A stretch of 42,050 nucleotides of DNA from Saprospiraceae bacterium. Its GTDB lineage: Bacteria > Bacteroidota > Bacteroidia > Chitinophagales > Saprospiraceae. The stretch lies in contig JAEUUT010000058.1 in assembly GCA_016787415.1 (NCBI GenBank), positions 1 to 42,050 of the forward strand. Direction: 5' to 3'. Below the pieces are notes generated by a model, which was given only the letters and a program-made list of their open reading frames with translations, made no database searches and was not told the origin of the DNA. Positions within the stretch are counted from its first letter, which is position 1, and each line of letters opens with the position of its first letter. The translations under genes and the position numbers were made by a program. Shown piece by piece: positions 9,363 through 17,047 of the stretch.

Positions 9363-10439
9363 ATGAAAAAACACAATTTCTCTGCCGGACCGGCTATTCT
9401 ACCTGCTCCGGTTCTGAAAGAAGCCGGAAAGGCTGCCGCCAATTATCAGGGTATGGGTTTGAGCCTGCTCGAACTTTCGCACCGGGGCCCTGAATTCACG
9501 GCCATTATCGAAGAAGCGAATGCGCTGATGAAAGAAATCATGGGCCTGCCCGACGACTACCATGTACTGTGGCTGTCTGGCGGCGCCAGCACCCAGTTTT
9601 TTATGGCCCCCATGAACCTGCTCAATTCCGACGAAACGGCTGCCTATGTAGACTCCGGAACCTGGGCCAACAAAGCTATTAAAGAGGCCAAAAGTTTTGG
9701 CAATGTGACCGTACTGGCGTCTTCCAAAGAACAGAATTATACCTTTATTCCGAAGGGCTACAAAATTCCTAAAGACGTAAAATACCTGCACCTGACGAGC
9801 AACAATACCATTTTCGGCACCCAAATGCACAAATTTCCGAAGTCGCCCGTGCCGCTGGTGTGTGATATGTCGTCCGATTTTTTGAGCCGTCCGGTCGATC
9901 CAAAACCTTTTGGACTCATTTATGCCGGAGCACAAAAAAATCTTGGCCCTGCGGGCACCACAGTAGTCATCGTACGCGAAGACATGCTGGGTACTGTACA
10001 GCGCCACCTGCCATCGATGGTCGATTACCGCACGTTTGTAAAGGAAAACTCGCTGTACAATACGCCACCCGTGTTCCCCATCTATGTCAGCCTGCTTACC
10101 CTCCGCTGGATAAAAAAGAACGGCGGACTGAAAGGTATGCAGCGCCGGAACAAAACCAAAGCAGCCATTCTGTATCAGGAAATTGACCGCAACCCACTTT
10201 TCAAAGGCACAACTGCTGTAGAAGACCGCTCTTTGATGAACGTTTGCTTTGTCATGGAAGAAAAATATGCCGCCCTGGAAAAAGAATTCCTGAAAGAAAC
10301 GGAAGCCCATGGCATGGTAGGCCTCAAAGGCCACCGCTCGGTCGGCGGTTTCCGCGCCAGCATTTACAATGCCATGCCAAAATCCAGCGTGCAGGCGCTG
10401 GTTGATTTGATGGCAGATTTTGCCAAAAGAAAGGGTTGA
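9363..10439 (+). CDS. serC: Phosphoserine aminotransferase
   Basis: A 358-residue PLP enzyme (fold type I) that converts 3-phosphohydroxypyruvate plus glutamate to phosphoserine, the second step of serine synthesis; it can also act in pyridoxal phosphate synthesis. The N-terminus HNFSAGPAILP is diagnostic of SerC. LSGGASTQF binds the cofactor phosphate, and the Schiff-base lysine is K192 in AGAQKNLGPAG. The C-terminal GHRSVGGFRASIYNAM is the conserved substrate-binding segment. Length is normal for the family. The ATG at 9363 is preferred over the TTG one codon upstream. The TGA stop (10437-10439) lies within the next repeat array. No serA or other serine gene is adjacent. Confidence 0.97.
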   Translation: MKKHNFSAGPAILPAPVLKEAGKAAANYQGMGLSLLELSHRGPEFTAIIEEANALMKEIMGLPDDYHVLWLSGGASTQFFMAPMNLLNSDETAAYVDSGTWANKAIKEAKSFGNVTVLASSKEQNYTFIPKGYKIPKDVKYLHLTSNNTIFGTQMHKFPKSPVPLVCDMSSDFLSRPVDPKPFGLIYAGAQKNLGPAGTTVVIVREDMLGTVQRHLPSMVDYRTFVKENSLYNTPPVFPIYVSLLTLRWIKKNGGLKGMQRRNKTKAAILYQEIDRNPLFKGTTAVEDRSLMNVCFVMEEKYAALEKEFLKETEAHGMVGLKGHRSVGGFRASIYNAMPKSSVQALVDLMADFAKRKG

Positions 10440-10612
10440 TGAAGGGGTTGATGAGGTTGATAAAGTTGATGAGGGTTGATATTGGGCCACTCGAGGTAAG
10501 AAATCAATTTCTTCATTCATAGAGCGGCTAAATATCAACCTCATCAACCTCATCAACCTCATCAACCCCTCATCAACCCTTCATCAACCTCATCAACCCT
10601 TCATCAACCTCT
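10431..10612. repeat. Short-word inverted repeat array, word AGGTTGATG (element C)
   Basis: The left arm (10431-10483) carries five GTTGAT words spaced 9-12 bases apart and overlaps the serC stop codon. The right arm (10531-10612) carries eight complementary ATCAAC words and runs directly into the ATG of the next gene at 10614. The arms meet at a centre containing GGCCACTC and GAGCGGC plus a small palindrome, AAGAAAT-CA-ATTTCTT (10498-10513). The word period here is 9-12 rather than the strict 7 of elements A, B and D. Confidence 0.85.
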
Positions 10613-10613
10613 C

Positions 10614-11348
10614 ATGAAAAAATACCGCGCCACCATTCTCGCCCACGGCATCGAACTGCCGGTGGATATCACGCTGGAACGCCGGCGCGATACCCGTTTT
10701 GGCGTGACAGGCCGGCGCGTATCCCTTCGTTTGCCTGCCGGGGCCGGTAGTGAGGAAATTCGCAGACAATTGGCGGCACTGGAAGAGTGGGTTTGCAAGG
10801 TTTTTGAAGACAAACCTGCTCTAAAAGATGCATTTACTGAAAAAGAATACCATACGGGGGATGTACTGGAGGTAGGTCAACGCATGTACATATTGCATGT
10901 GAGTATGGAAGATCGGAGTACCCACACGGCCAAACTGGAAGGAAATACCATCCGCTTGCAATTGAGCAATCGGGCCAATCCTTTACAGCGCACCAAAGCC
11001 ATCAAAACCCTGATGAGCCGGGTGGTAGCCACCGATTTTTACCCCGAAATCAACCAGCGGGTAAAGGATTTGAACGACCGTACTTTTCGGCAGTTCATTC
11101 AAAGCGTCAACCTCAAATACAACCACAGCAACTGGGGTAGTTGTTCGGCCCGCAACAATGTCAATTTGTCGACACGCCTGCTGTTTGCGCCAAAAGACGT
11201 GCAGGACTACGTTATTTTGCACGAACTGGCGCACCTGGTAGAACTCAACCATTCCGACCGATTCTGGGCATTGGTAGAACAGCATATGCCCGATTACAAA
11301 ACAAAAGAGCGCTGGCTTAAAAAGAACCGGCACCTTTGCGACTTTTAA
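10614..11348 (+). CDS. YgjP/DUF45-type zinc metallopeptidase
   Basis: A 244-residue cytosolic protein. The C-terminal third has the zinc site HELAHLVELNHS: H203, E204 and H207 of the HExxH motif, plus H213 as likely third ligand, as in the YgjP/SprT-like (WLM-related) family. The preceding segment YNHSNWGSCSARNNVNLS is the conserved 'WGSCS' signature. The role is unknown; relatives are placed among M48-like peptidases linked to protein or DNA-protein crosslink processing, which is family inference only. The ATG follows the repeat array directly with no recognisable ribosome-binding site. A hemoglobin gene follows after 9 bases, suggesting co-transcription. Confidence 0.88.
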   Translation: MKKYRATILAHGIELPVDITLERRRDTRFGVTGRRVSLRLPAGAGSEEIRRQLAALEEWVCKVFEDKPALKDAFTEKEYHTGDVLEVGQRMYILHVSMEDRSTHTAKLEGNTIRLQLSNRANPLQRTKAIKTLMSRVVATDFYPEINQRVKDLNDRTFRQFIQSVNLKYNHSNWGSCSARNNVNLSTRLLFAPKDVQDYVILHELAHLVELNHSDRFWALVEQHMPDYKTKERWLKKNRHLCDF

Positions 11349-11357
11349 TAAGCAGTT

Positions 11358-11744
11358 ATGAAACACGACATCACCAATGCCGACGATATTAAAAACCTGA
11401 TCGACCGGTTTTATGAAAAGGTGCGCGCCGACGAGGTGATCGGGTACATTTTCAATGATGTCGCAAAAGTCGACTGGGCCCACCACCTGCCCGTCATGTA
11501 CGCCTTCTGGGAGTTTTTGCTGCTCGACACCCCCGACGCTTACAAGGGCAACCCCATTCAGAAACATTTCGACCTGCATGCACAGCATCCGCTGAAAGCG
11601 GCGCACTTCGAGCGCTGGCTGCTACTATTTCAGCAAACGGTAGATGAATTGTTTGAGGGCCCCAAAGCCGCCGATGCAAAATTCAGGGCCTTTGCCATCT
11701 CGGAAACCTGGAAACCCAAATTCGACGGGCCGTTCGCGCGCTGA
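11358..11744 (+). CDS. Group III truncated hemoglobin
   Basis: A 128-residue heme protein of the 2/2 globin fold. Typical group III features are visible: NLIDRFYEKVRADEVIGYIF at the N-terminus, HHLPVMYAFWEFLL for the B/E region, and HFERWLLLFQQTVDELF, which probably carries the proximal heme His. A conserved Trp-Lys pair lies near the end (ETWKPKF). Group III globins are linked to oxygen, nitric oxide or redox handling, but a specific task cannot be read here. The gene starts 9 bases after the metallopeptidase stop, so both are likely on one transcript; a functional link is not known. Confidence 0.92.
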   Translation: MKHDITNADDIKNLIDRFYEKVRADEVIGYIFNDVAKVDWAHHLPVMYAFWEFLLLDTPDAYKGNPIQKHFDLHAQHPLKAAHFERWLLLFQQTVDELFEGPKAADAKFRAFAISETWKPKFDGPFAR

Positions 11745-11844
11745 TCCTCCCTCCTTCATATGCCGGTTTTTCAGTAACTGGCTTCCGCAAACGTTTTCGT
11801 AAACAGGAATACGCATAAAATCCATAGGTTTCGCAAGGGAGCGC

Positions 11845-11852
11845 TATCTTTG
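11845..11852 (+). promoter_or_regulatory. -7 promoter box TATCTTTG of pckA
   Basis: An exact TAnnTTTG match 89 bases before the pckA ATG, giving an mRNA leader of about 80 bases. The 197-base gap before pckA otherwise contains only a weak GCCGGTT/AACTGGC hairpin (11762-11782) that could end the hemoglobin transcript. Confidence 0.6.
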
Positions 11853-11941
11853 TGCCGCATTTCACGTACCACCACGCATACCTTATTACGTGATGCGCCT
11901 GTTCTTTCATTTGCCTTAACCAATTTCTAAAAACTGAATTC

Positions 11942-13555
11942 ATGCAGGAATTTGGACTGAAAAATCCAACAGCAAGCCTTGAGTCAGCAGGGCTCAAGCA
12001 TTACAAAACAGCCTACTGGAACCTTACCCCTGAAGAACTCATCGAACACTCCATCCAAAAAGGAATGGGCCAATTGTCCGACAGTGGCGCATTGGTCATC
12101 TACACCGGCGAGTTTACAGGCCGCTCTCCCGACGATCGGTTTATTGTAAAAGACAGCATGACGGCCTCCAAAGTACATTGGGGAAAAGTCAATATTCCTT
12201 TCGAGCCCCAAAAATTTGATAAACTCTGGCGCAAGTGTTGCGCTTACCTGAAAAAGAAAGACGTATACGTGCGCGATTTGCGCGCCAATGCCAGCGCCAA
12301 TGTCGACTATCAATTGCGCCTCCGTGTGATTACGGAATACCCCTGGAGCAACCAGTTTGCCAATAATATGTTTTTGCGCCCCGACCACGCAGAAATCCTG
12401 GGATTTGATCCGCGCTGGACCGTGTTGTGTGTGCCCGGATTTAAAGCCGACCCGGAAGTAGATGGCACACGCCAGCACAATTTTGCTATTGTCAATGTAA
12501 AAAAACGCCAACTGCTCATAGGCGGAACAGGATACACGGGAGAGATCAAAAAAGGCATTTTTTCCGTTATCAATTTTGTACTTCCTACCCGTACCAACGA
12601 TGCGCTACCGATGCACTGCTCGGCCAATGTAGGTGCAAAAGGCGATATTGCGTTGTTTTTCGGCCTTTCCGGTACCGGAAAAACAACTTTGAGCGCCGAC
12701 CCGGCCCGGCCGCTCATCGGCGACGACGAACATGCCTGGGCCACTGGCGAGGTATTCAATTTTGAAGGCGGCTGTTATGCCAAAACCATCGACCTGACAG
12801 AAGAAAAAGAACCCGACATCTTTCGGGCAATCCGCCACGGCGCTATTCTTGAAAATGTAGGTTTTGTAGAAGGCACTCGACATGTCGACTATGCGGATCG
12901 CAGCATTACCGAAAATACGCGGGTATCCTACCCGATTCACCACATCGCCAATGCCGTAACCCCCAGCCGTGCAGAAGGCGACCCGCAGAATATATTTTTC
13001 CTTACTTGCGATGCCTATGGCGTTTTGCCGCCCATTTCAAGGCTCACACCGGAACAGGCCATGTATTATTTCATAAGTGGATACACGGCGCGGGTGGCTG
13101 GTACTGAAGTAGGCGTGAAAGAACCGAAATCGGTGTTTTCTGCTTGTTTTGGTGCGCCATTTCTGCCCTTGCACCCGGCCAAATACGCCGACCTGTTGGG
13201 TAAAAAACTCCGCAAAAGCAAAGCCAATGTCTGGCTCCTCAACACGGGCTGGAGCGGAGGCCCCTACGGCACGGGTAGCCGCATCAAACTGTCGTACACA
13301 CGAGCCATGATCACCGCGGCCCTCAACGGGGCACTGGATCAGGTGGAATACCATCAACACCCGGTTTTTGGGATGCAGATTCCAAAAATCTGCCCGCATG
13401 TGCCTGATCATATCCTGAACCCGCGCGATACATGGCAGGATAAAGGCGCATACGATGCCAAAGCGGCACAACTTGCCCGGGAATTTTCCGAAAACTTCAA
13501 AAAATTTGAAGATCAGGCAAGGCCGGAGATTGTGGCGGCGGGACCGAGGTTGTAA
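11942..13555 (+). CDS. pckA: Phosphoenolpyruvate carboxykinase (ATP)
   Basis: A 537-residue enzyme that converts oxaloacetate plus ATP to phosphoenolpyruvate, CO2 and ADP, the entry into gluconeogenesis. The kinase P-loop GLSGTGKTT is at residues 241-249. The substrate loop is YTGEFTGRSPDDRF, the metal/ATP segment LIGDDEHAW, and a late NTGWSGGPYGTGSRI matches the ATP-type family. Length is normal (about 530-540). It is monocistronic by appearance, with its own -7 box and an 80-base leader. The final A of its TAA stop is also the first base of a heptad repeat array. Confidence 0.97.
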   Translation: MQEFGLKNPTASLESAGLKHYKTAYWNLTPEELIEHSIQKGMGQLSDSGALVIYTGEFTGRSPDDRFIVKDSMTASKVHWGKVNIPFEPQKFDKLWRKCCAYLKKKDVYVRDLRANASANVDYQLRLRVITEYPWSNQFANNMFLRPDHAEILGFDPRWTVLCVPGFKADPEVDGTRQHNFAIVNVKKRQLLIGGTGYTGEIKKGIFSVINFVLPTRTNDALPMHCSANVGAKGDIALFFGLSGTGKTTLSADPARPLIGDDEHAWATGEVFNFEGGCYAKTIDLTEEKEPDIFRAIRHGAILENVGFVEGTRHVDYADRSITENTRVSYPIHHIANAVTPSRAEGDPQNIFFLTCDAYGVLPPISRLTPEQAMYYFISGYTARVAGTEVGVKEPKSVFSACFGAPFLPLHPAKYADLLGKKLRKSKANVWLLNTGWSGGPYGTGSRIKLSYTRAMITAALNGALDQVEYHQHPVFGMQIPKICPHVPDHILNPRDTWQDKGAYDAKAAQLAREFSENFKKFEDQARPEIVAAGPRL

Positions 13556-13648
13556 GTTGACAGTCATCAGTCATCAGTCGACAGTCTTTAGTATATTTGC
13601 CGACTGATGACTGTTAACTGAAGACTGTCGACCGATGACTGATGACTT
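13555..13648. repeat. Heptad-array inverted repeat, word AGTCATC (element D)
   Basis: Left arm 13555-13592 reads AGTTGAC, AGTCATC, AGTCATC, AGTCGAC, AGTCTTT, AGT. The right arm (13602-13648), read on the minus strand, is AGTCATC, AGTCATC, GGTCGAC, AGTCTTC, AGTTAAC, AGTCATC, AGTC. The period is exactly 7 and the arms pair along most of their length. The loop holds TATATTTG, a perfect -7 promoter box. The element abuts the pckA stop and overlaps a possible upstream start (13635) of the next gene. Confidence 0.9.
13592..13599 (+). promoter_or_regulatory. -7 promoter box TATATTTG inside the loop of a repeat
   Basis: An exact TAnnTTTG match located in the unpaired centre of element D, 61 bases before the ATG at 13653. 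If used, transcription of the next gene starts within the repeat and its leader is the right arm. Confidence 0.45.
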
Positions 13649-13652
13649 AAAA

Positions 13653-14198
13653 ATGGCTATTGTCCGAATGCCCAGCAAGGAAAAGGACAAACTTTTGCTA
13701 CGGCTCGTAGCAAAAGATAAAAAACTGGTGCGCAGGCTGATATTTGAATTGTTGGAAGGGGGTGAAACACGGGAAGAGCGAGCGCAGGAACTTCGGGGAG
13801 AAATAGAAAAAAATCTGCCTGCAACGGGCGACAAAACGCTCACGCCGGGTTATCTGTTGCTGGAACTGCGATTCTGGAATGCCCGTATTACCGAACACGT
13901 ACAAGCCACCAAAGACAAGCCCGGAGAGGTGATACTTACCTTTTTTTTGCTGGCAGAAGCCTTTCGCAGGCACAACGTCATGCTGCGTTCTTTCCCGGAG
14001 CATCGGAGCAGCACTTTTGCGCCGTATGTGGTGCGCCGTATCAGTTCTTTGCTGAAAAAAGCGGCTGCGCTGCATGAAGATTACTTTATGGAATACCGAA
14101 ACGACCTGAACGAATTACTCGAATTTGTTTATGGTTTCAGGCCTACCGCCTTGCTGGCGCAGCAGGCCGGGCTGCCGCAATCGGCCGATTACTTATAA
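13653..14198 (+). CDS. Hypothetical helical protein
   Basis: 181 residues that I do not recognise. It has no signal peptide or membrane segment, is rich in Leu, Arg, Glu and Lys, and looks mainly alpha-helical (KDKLLLRLVAKDKKLVRRL; RRISSLLKKAAALHEDY). The frame could begin at 13635, but those six codons (MTDDLK) lie within the repeat array, so the ATG at 13653 (MAIVRMPSKEKDK) is preferred. The 135-base gap after it contains the promoter of the next gene. The highly charged N-terminal 60 residues could bind nucleic acid or a partner protein, but nothing specific supports this. Confidence 0.7.
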   Translation: MAIVRMPSKEKDKLLLRLVAKDKKLVRRLIFELLEGGETREERAQELRGEIEKNLPATGDKTLTPGYLLLELRFWNARITEHVQATKDKPGEVILTFFLLAEAFRRHNVMLRSFPEHRSSTFAPYVVRRISSLLKKAAALHEDYFMEYRNDLNELLEFVYGFRPTALLAQQAGLPQSADYL

Positions 14199-14214
14199 AA
14201 ACACCCGAACTTTC

Positions 14215-14222
14215 TACTTTTG
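14215..14222 (+). promoter_or_regulatory. -7 box TACTTTTG with a structured leader
   Basis: An exact TAnnTTTG match. The leader to the ATG at 14334 is about 105 bases and holds two small hairpins: CCGTCA/TGACGG and AAAACG-AG-CGTTTT. The box position excludes starts at 14220 and 14226 for the following gene. Confidence 0.55.
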
Positions 14223-14333
14223 CACATGCAACCGTCAGGGAATGATGACGGTCATTGGTGTAATCTTTTCCTTAAAACGAGCGTTTTAACAACTCCATTC
14301 ACCGGGTGTTTCTCCTGTAAATCATCATCAATT

Positions 14334-15620
14334 ATGCGTCGGACGATTGTCATGTTGTTCTTTTTGCTGGGTCTTTTGGCTCAGATGCGCGCTTCTGTTA
14401 TGCTCCTGCCCATGGACGAAACCAGCCAGCGCGACCACCTGAAAGCCTATGGAATCACCTACTGGGTTATTTCGCAAGGTGTGGAAGCATACTGGCTGCT
14501 CAATTATAGGGGCGGCAGTTTTGCATTTGCATACTCCACCGTTTTCGAAAAAGAGTGTAAAACCCGAAACGTGAGTTATGAGGTGATTTCTGATGCGCAA
14601 TTTGCAGCCATTCAAAACGAAATTCTCAATCCGGAGGTCAATCAGGATGTCATCAAGTTGGAAAAAGCGCCGAAAATTGCCGTTTACACGCCTGATAAAA
14701 ACGAAAAAGGAGAAGTTATACAGCCCTGGGATGATGCTGTAACCATGGTACTTACCTATGCCGAAATACCCTACGATGTGGTGTACGACACCGAAGTATT
14801 GCAAGGAAAACTGGCTGGCTACGACTGGCTGCACCTGCACCACGAAGATTTCGCCGGCATGTACGGAAAGTTTTATGCCAGTTATGGCGGCCAACCCTGG
14901 TACCGGGAGCATGTGCGCATGATGGAAAACCTGGCAACCAAAAACGGTTTTGACAAAGTGAGCCAGTTAAAACTGGCGGTTGCAAAAAAAATCGAGCAAT
15001 TTGTCAACGGCGGTGGCTTTATGTTTGCTATGTGCTCGGCTACCGATACATACGACATCGCACTGGCAGCAGAGGGCACAGATATTTGTGCCACACCCTT
15101 CGATGGCGACCCGATTGACCCCAACTGTCAGAGCAAACTCGATTATTCCAAAACATTTGCCTTTACCAATTTTCAGGTTATCACCGACCCGAGTATTTAC
15201 GAGCACTCCACCATTGACCACAGTGAAGTGACGGGGCGCCGTATTCCGCCAGAACAGGATTATTTTACCCTGTTCGATTTTTCAGCCAAATGGGACCCGG
15301 TACCAAGTATGCTCACCCAATGTCATACCCGCACCGTAAAAGGGTTTATGGGGCAGGCTACTGCTTTTCAGAAAAAATATATCAAACCCAATGTGCTTAC
15401 CATGGGTGAAAACAAACCCGCTGCGGAAGCCCGGTATATCCACGGAACACATGGATATGGTTTCTGGACGTACTACAGCGGCCACGACCCGGAAGACTAC
15501 CGGCACTATGTACAGGACCCGCCGACTGACTTGTCATTGCATCCCAATTCGCCCGGCTACCGACTTATTCTGAATAACATCCTGTTTCCTGCTGCCAAAA
15601 AGAAACATCAGAAAACATAG
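14334..15620 (+). CDS. Exported protein of the family often labelled 'asparagine synthetase B'
   Basis: 428 residues. A signal peptide (TIVMLFFLLGLLAQMRAS) precedes the family start SVMLLPMDETSQRDHLKAYG and LLNYRGGSF. From memory, Bacteroidota homologues with this beginning carry the database name asparagine synthetase B. Yet the protein has neither the N-terminal Cys of a class II glutaminase nor an ATP-pyrophosphatase SGGxDS loop, so that name looks wrong. The middle (KIAVYTPDKNEKGE ... DWLHLHHEDFAGMYGKFY ... IEQFVNGGGFMFAMCSATDTYD) resembles a flavodoxin-like/ThuA-like amidotransferase fold; the C in FAMCSAT could sit at a nucleophile elbow (inference). It is probably periplasmic. The start was chosen for the signal peptide and the promoter position. 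Confidence 0.75.
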   Translation: MRRTIVMLFFLLGLLAQMRASVMLLPMDETSQRDHLKAYGITYWVISQGVEAYWLLNYRGGSFAFAYSTVFEKECKTRNVSYEVISDAQFAAIQNEILNPEVNQDVIKLEKAPKIAVYTPDKNEKGEVIQPWDDAVTMVLTYAEIPYDVVYDTEVLQGKLAGYDWLHLHHEDFAGMYGKFYASYGGQPWYREHVRMMENLATKNGFDKVSQLKLAVAKKIEQFVNGGGFMFAMCSATDTYDIALAAEGTDICATPFDGDPIDPNCQSKLDYSKTFAFTNFQVITDPSIYEHSTIDHSEVTGRRIPPEQDYFTLFDFSAKWDPVPSMLTQCHTRTVKGFMGQATAFQKKYIKPNVLTMGENKPAAEARYIHGTHGYGFWTYYSGHDPEDYRHYVQDPPTDLSLHPNSPGYRLILNNILFPAAKKKHQKT

Positions 15621-15622
15621 CA

Positions 15623-15630
15623 TATCTTTG
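15623..15630 (+). promoter_or_regulatory. -7 promoter box TATCTTTG
   Basis: An exact TAnnTTTG match just after the preceding stop (15618-15620) and 21 bases before the ATG at 15652. It shows that the TTG at 15628 cannot be the start of the next gene. Confidence 0.6.
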
Positions 15631-15651
15631 CCGGTCAAAAAAAGAAATATC

Positions 15652-16143
15652 ATGCGCTCTCTCTCCAATCTGTTTGTTTTTCTGTTGATTTCTGCATTTT
15701 TTGCTTGTAAAAATGACACAGCCGACAAAAAAACAACGGACACCCCCGTAGGCCCGGAAACCTTTATGACGAAAGACGTAAAACTTCCGACTGAATCAGA
15801 CAAAGTAAAATACCTGAATGCGGATGACTTTGAGAAGTATGTCCAAAATAACCCCAATATTCCGCTTATCGATTTGCGTGCTCCGGAAGACTTTGCAAAA
15901 GGGCGCATTCCACGCTCGTTAAATATCACTTTTGTACCGGAAGGATTCGAGGATAAAGTAAAACATTTGAAAGGGGCCGGTGAAATAATGCTGTACGATG
16001 CCAGCGGTATTCGAAGTGAACGCGCCAAGGATGTATTGTTAAAAATGAACGTTGGGCACATCGTTATCCTGGAAAAAGGCCTCTACAGTTGGGGTGTTGC
16101 ACACAAGATGCTGGTAAAAGACCGGGGTACTGCCAAAAAGTGA
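15652..16143 (+). CDS. Lipoprotein with a catalytically dead rhodanese domain
   Basis: 163 residues. The N-terminus SLSNLFVFLLISAFFACKND is a lipoprotein signal with the lipidated Cys in FFAC. After a short Thr/Lys-rich linker comes a single rhodanese domain (LIDLRAPEDFAKGRIPRSLN ... VILEKGLYSWG). In active rhodaneses the loop reads C-x-x-G-x-R-S; here it is D-A-S-G-I-R-S, with D116 in place of the nucleophilic Cys. The fold is kept but sulfur transfer should not occur, so a binding or structural role in the envelope is likely (inference). A promoter box sits directly upstream, and a fatty acid hydroxylase gene follows after 57 bases. Confidence 0.85.
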   Translation: MRSLSNLFVFLLISAFFACKNDTADKKTTDTPVGPETFMTKDVKLPTESDKVKYLNADDFEKYVQNNPNIPLIDLRAPEDFAKGRIPRSLNITFVPEGFEDKVKHLKGAGEIMLYDASGIRSERAKDVLLKMNVGHIVILEKGLYSWGVAHKMLVKDRGTAKK

Positions 16144-16155
16144 GTCATGGTTTTG

Positions 16156-16195
16156 AAATAGTTTGCACTATTTTTAACGCGTAAAAAAACGCGTT
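16156..16195 (+). promoter_or_regulatory. Two adjacent hairpins directly before the start codon
   Basis: AAATAGT-TTGC-ACTATTT (16156-16173) is followed at once by AACGCG-TAAAAAAA-CGCGTT (16176-16195), ending 5 bases before the ATG at 16201. The second hairpin presents an A-rich loop just where a ribosome would bind. The first, followed by only two further Ts, could be a weak terminator of the lipoprotein gene. Function is inference. Confidence 0.45.
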
Positions 16196-16200
16196 GAACC

Positions 16201-17043
16201 ATGGTTGATTCCATCGTAGATTATTTCACCCATATTCCATCTTCCCACCGCAGCGCTATCTTGCTGGGAGGGCTTACCTTTTTTTTGTTGCTCGAAAGCG
16301 GTATTCCCCTTTTCAGAAAGCCCTACGACAAATGGCCGCATACAGGCATCAATCTGTTTTTTACGGCAACAACCGTATTAATTAATTTTTTGATGGCATT
16401 TATTCTGTATCGCTCCAGCGAATGGGTGGTAGAACATCATTTCGGCATTCTGCAGTGGTTGCCGCAGATGCCAATGTGGCTGTTTCTAATAGTGGGCTTG
16501 CTTTTACTTGATCTGGTGGGAGCATATATAGTGCACTGGGCCGAACACAAAGTGCGATGGATGTGGTTGTTTCACCTAGTACATCACACCGACCCGCATG
16601 TGGATACGACGACCGCCAACCGGCACCACCCGGGTGAAAGCATATTCCGCTTTGTATTTACTACACTGGGTGTTATAATAGCAGGCGCACCTATTTATAT
16701 CGTATTCATGTACCAGTCGCTATCGGTGGCCTTGTCGCAATTCAACCACGCCTATATCCGTTTTCCAAAACAACTCGACCGCTTGCTGAGTTGGGTGCTG
16801 GTAACACCGAATATGCATCGGGTGCATCACCACTACACCCTGCCCTATACGGATAGCAACTATGGGAATATCTTTTCCATATGGGATCGCCTTTTCGGCA
16901 CATTCACCAGCCTCGACGATGAAAAAATTGTATTCGGCATTGATACCCACATGGAGGATGCCGAACATTCACGCATCGGAAACCTCTTGAAAATACCATT
17001 CCAGCCGTATCGCTCACCAGTAGGCGCCAAATTTGAAGAATAA
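16201..17043 (+). CDS. Fatty acid hydroxylase / sterol desaturase family membrane protein
   Basis: A 280-residue integral membrane di-iron enzyme family member. Several hydrophobic segments (SAILLGGLTFFLLL, TATTVLINFLMAFIL, MWLFLIVGLLLLDLVGAYIV) surround the histidine clusters that bind two irons: HWAEH, FHLVHHT, NRHHPGE and MHRVHHHY. The family hydroxylates or desaturates lipids such as fatty acids, carotenoids or sterols; the substrate cannot be read here. The ATG at 16201 follows two hairpins. The next gene starts 4 bases after the stop, so the two are almost certainly co-transcribed, but a shared pathway with the amidohydrolase is not evident. Confidence 0.9.
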   Translation: MVDSIVDYFTHIPSSHRSAILLGGLTFFLLLESGIPLFRKPYDKWPHTGINLFFTATTVLINFLMAFILYRSSEWVVEHHFGILQWLPQMPMWLFLIVGLLLLDLVGAYIVHWAEHKVRWMWLFHLVHHTDPHVDTTTANRHHPGESIFRFVFTTLGVIIAGAPIYIVFMYQSLSVALSQFNHAYIRFPKQLDRLLSWVLVTPNMHRVHHHYTLPYTDSNYGNIFSIWDRLFGTFTSLDDEKIVFGIDTHMEDAEHSRIGNLLKIPFQPYRSPVGAKFEE

Positions 17044-17047
17044 GAGC

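Noticed and set aside
9399..10565. Minus-strand frame of 388 codons opposite serC
   Set aside because: serC is certain on the plus strand; the antisense product has no known motif and its start lies in the repeat array.
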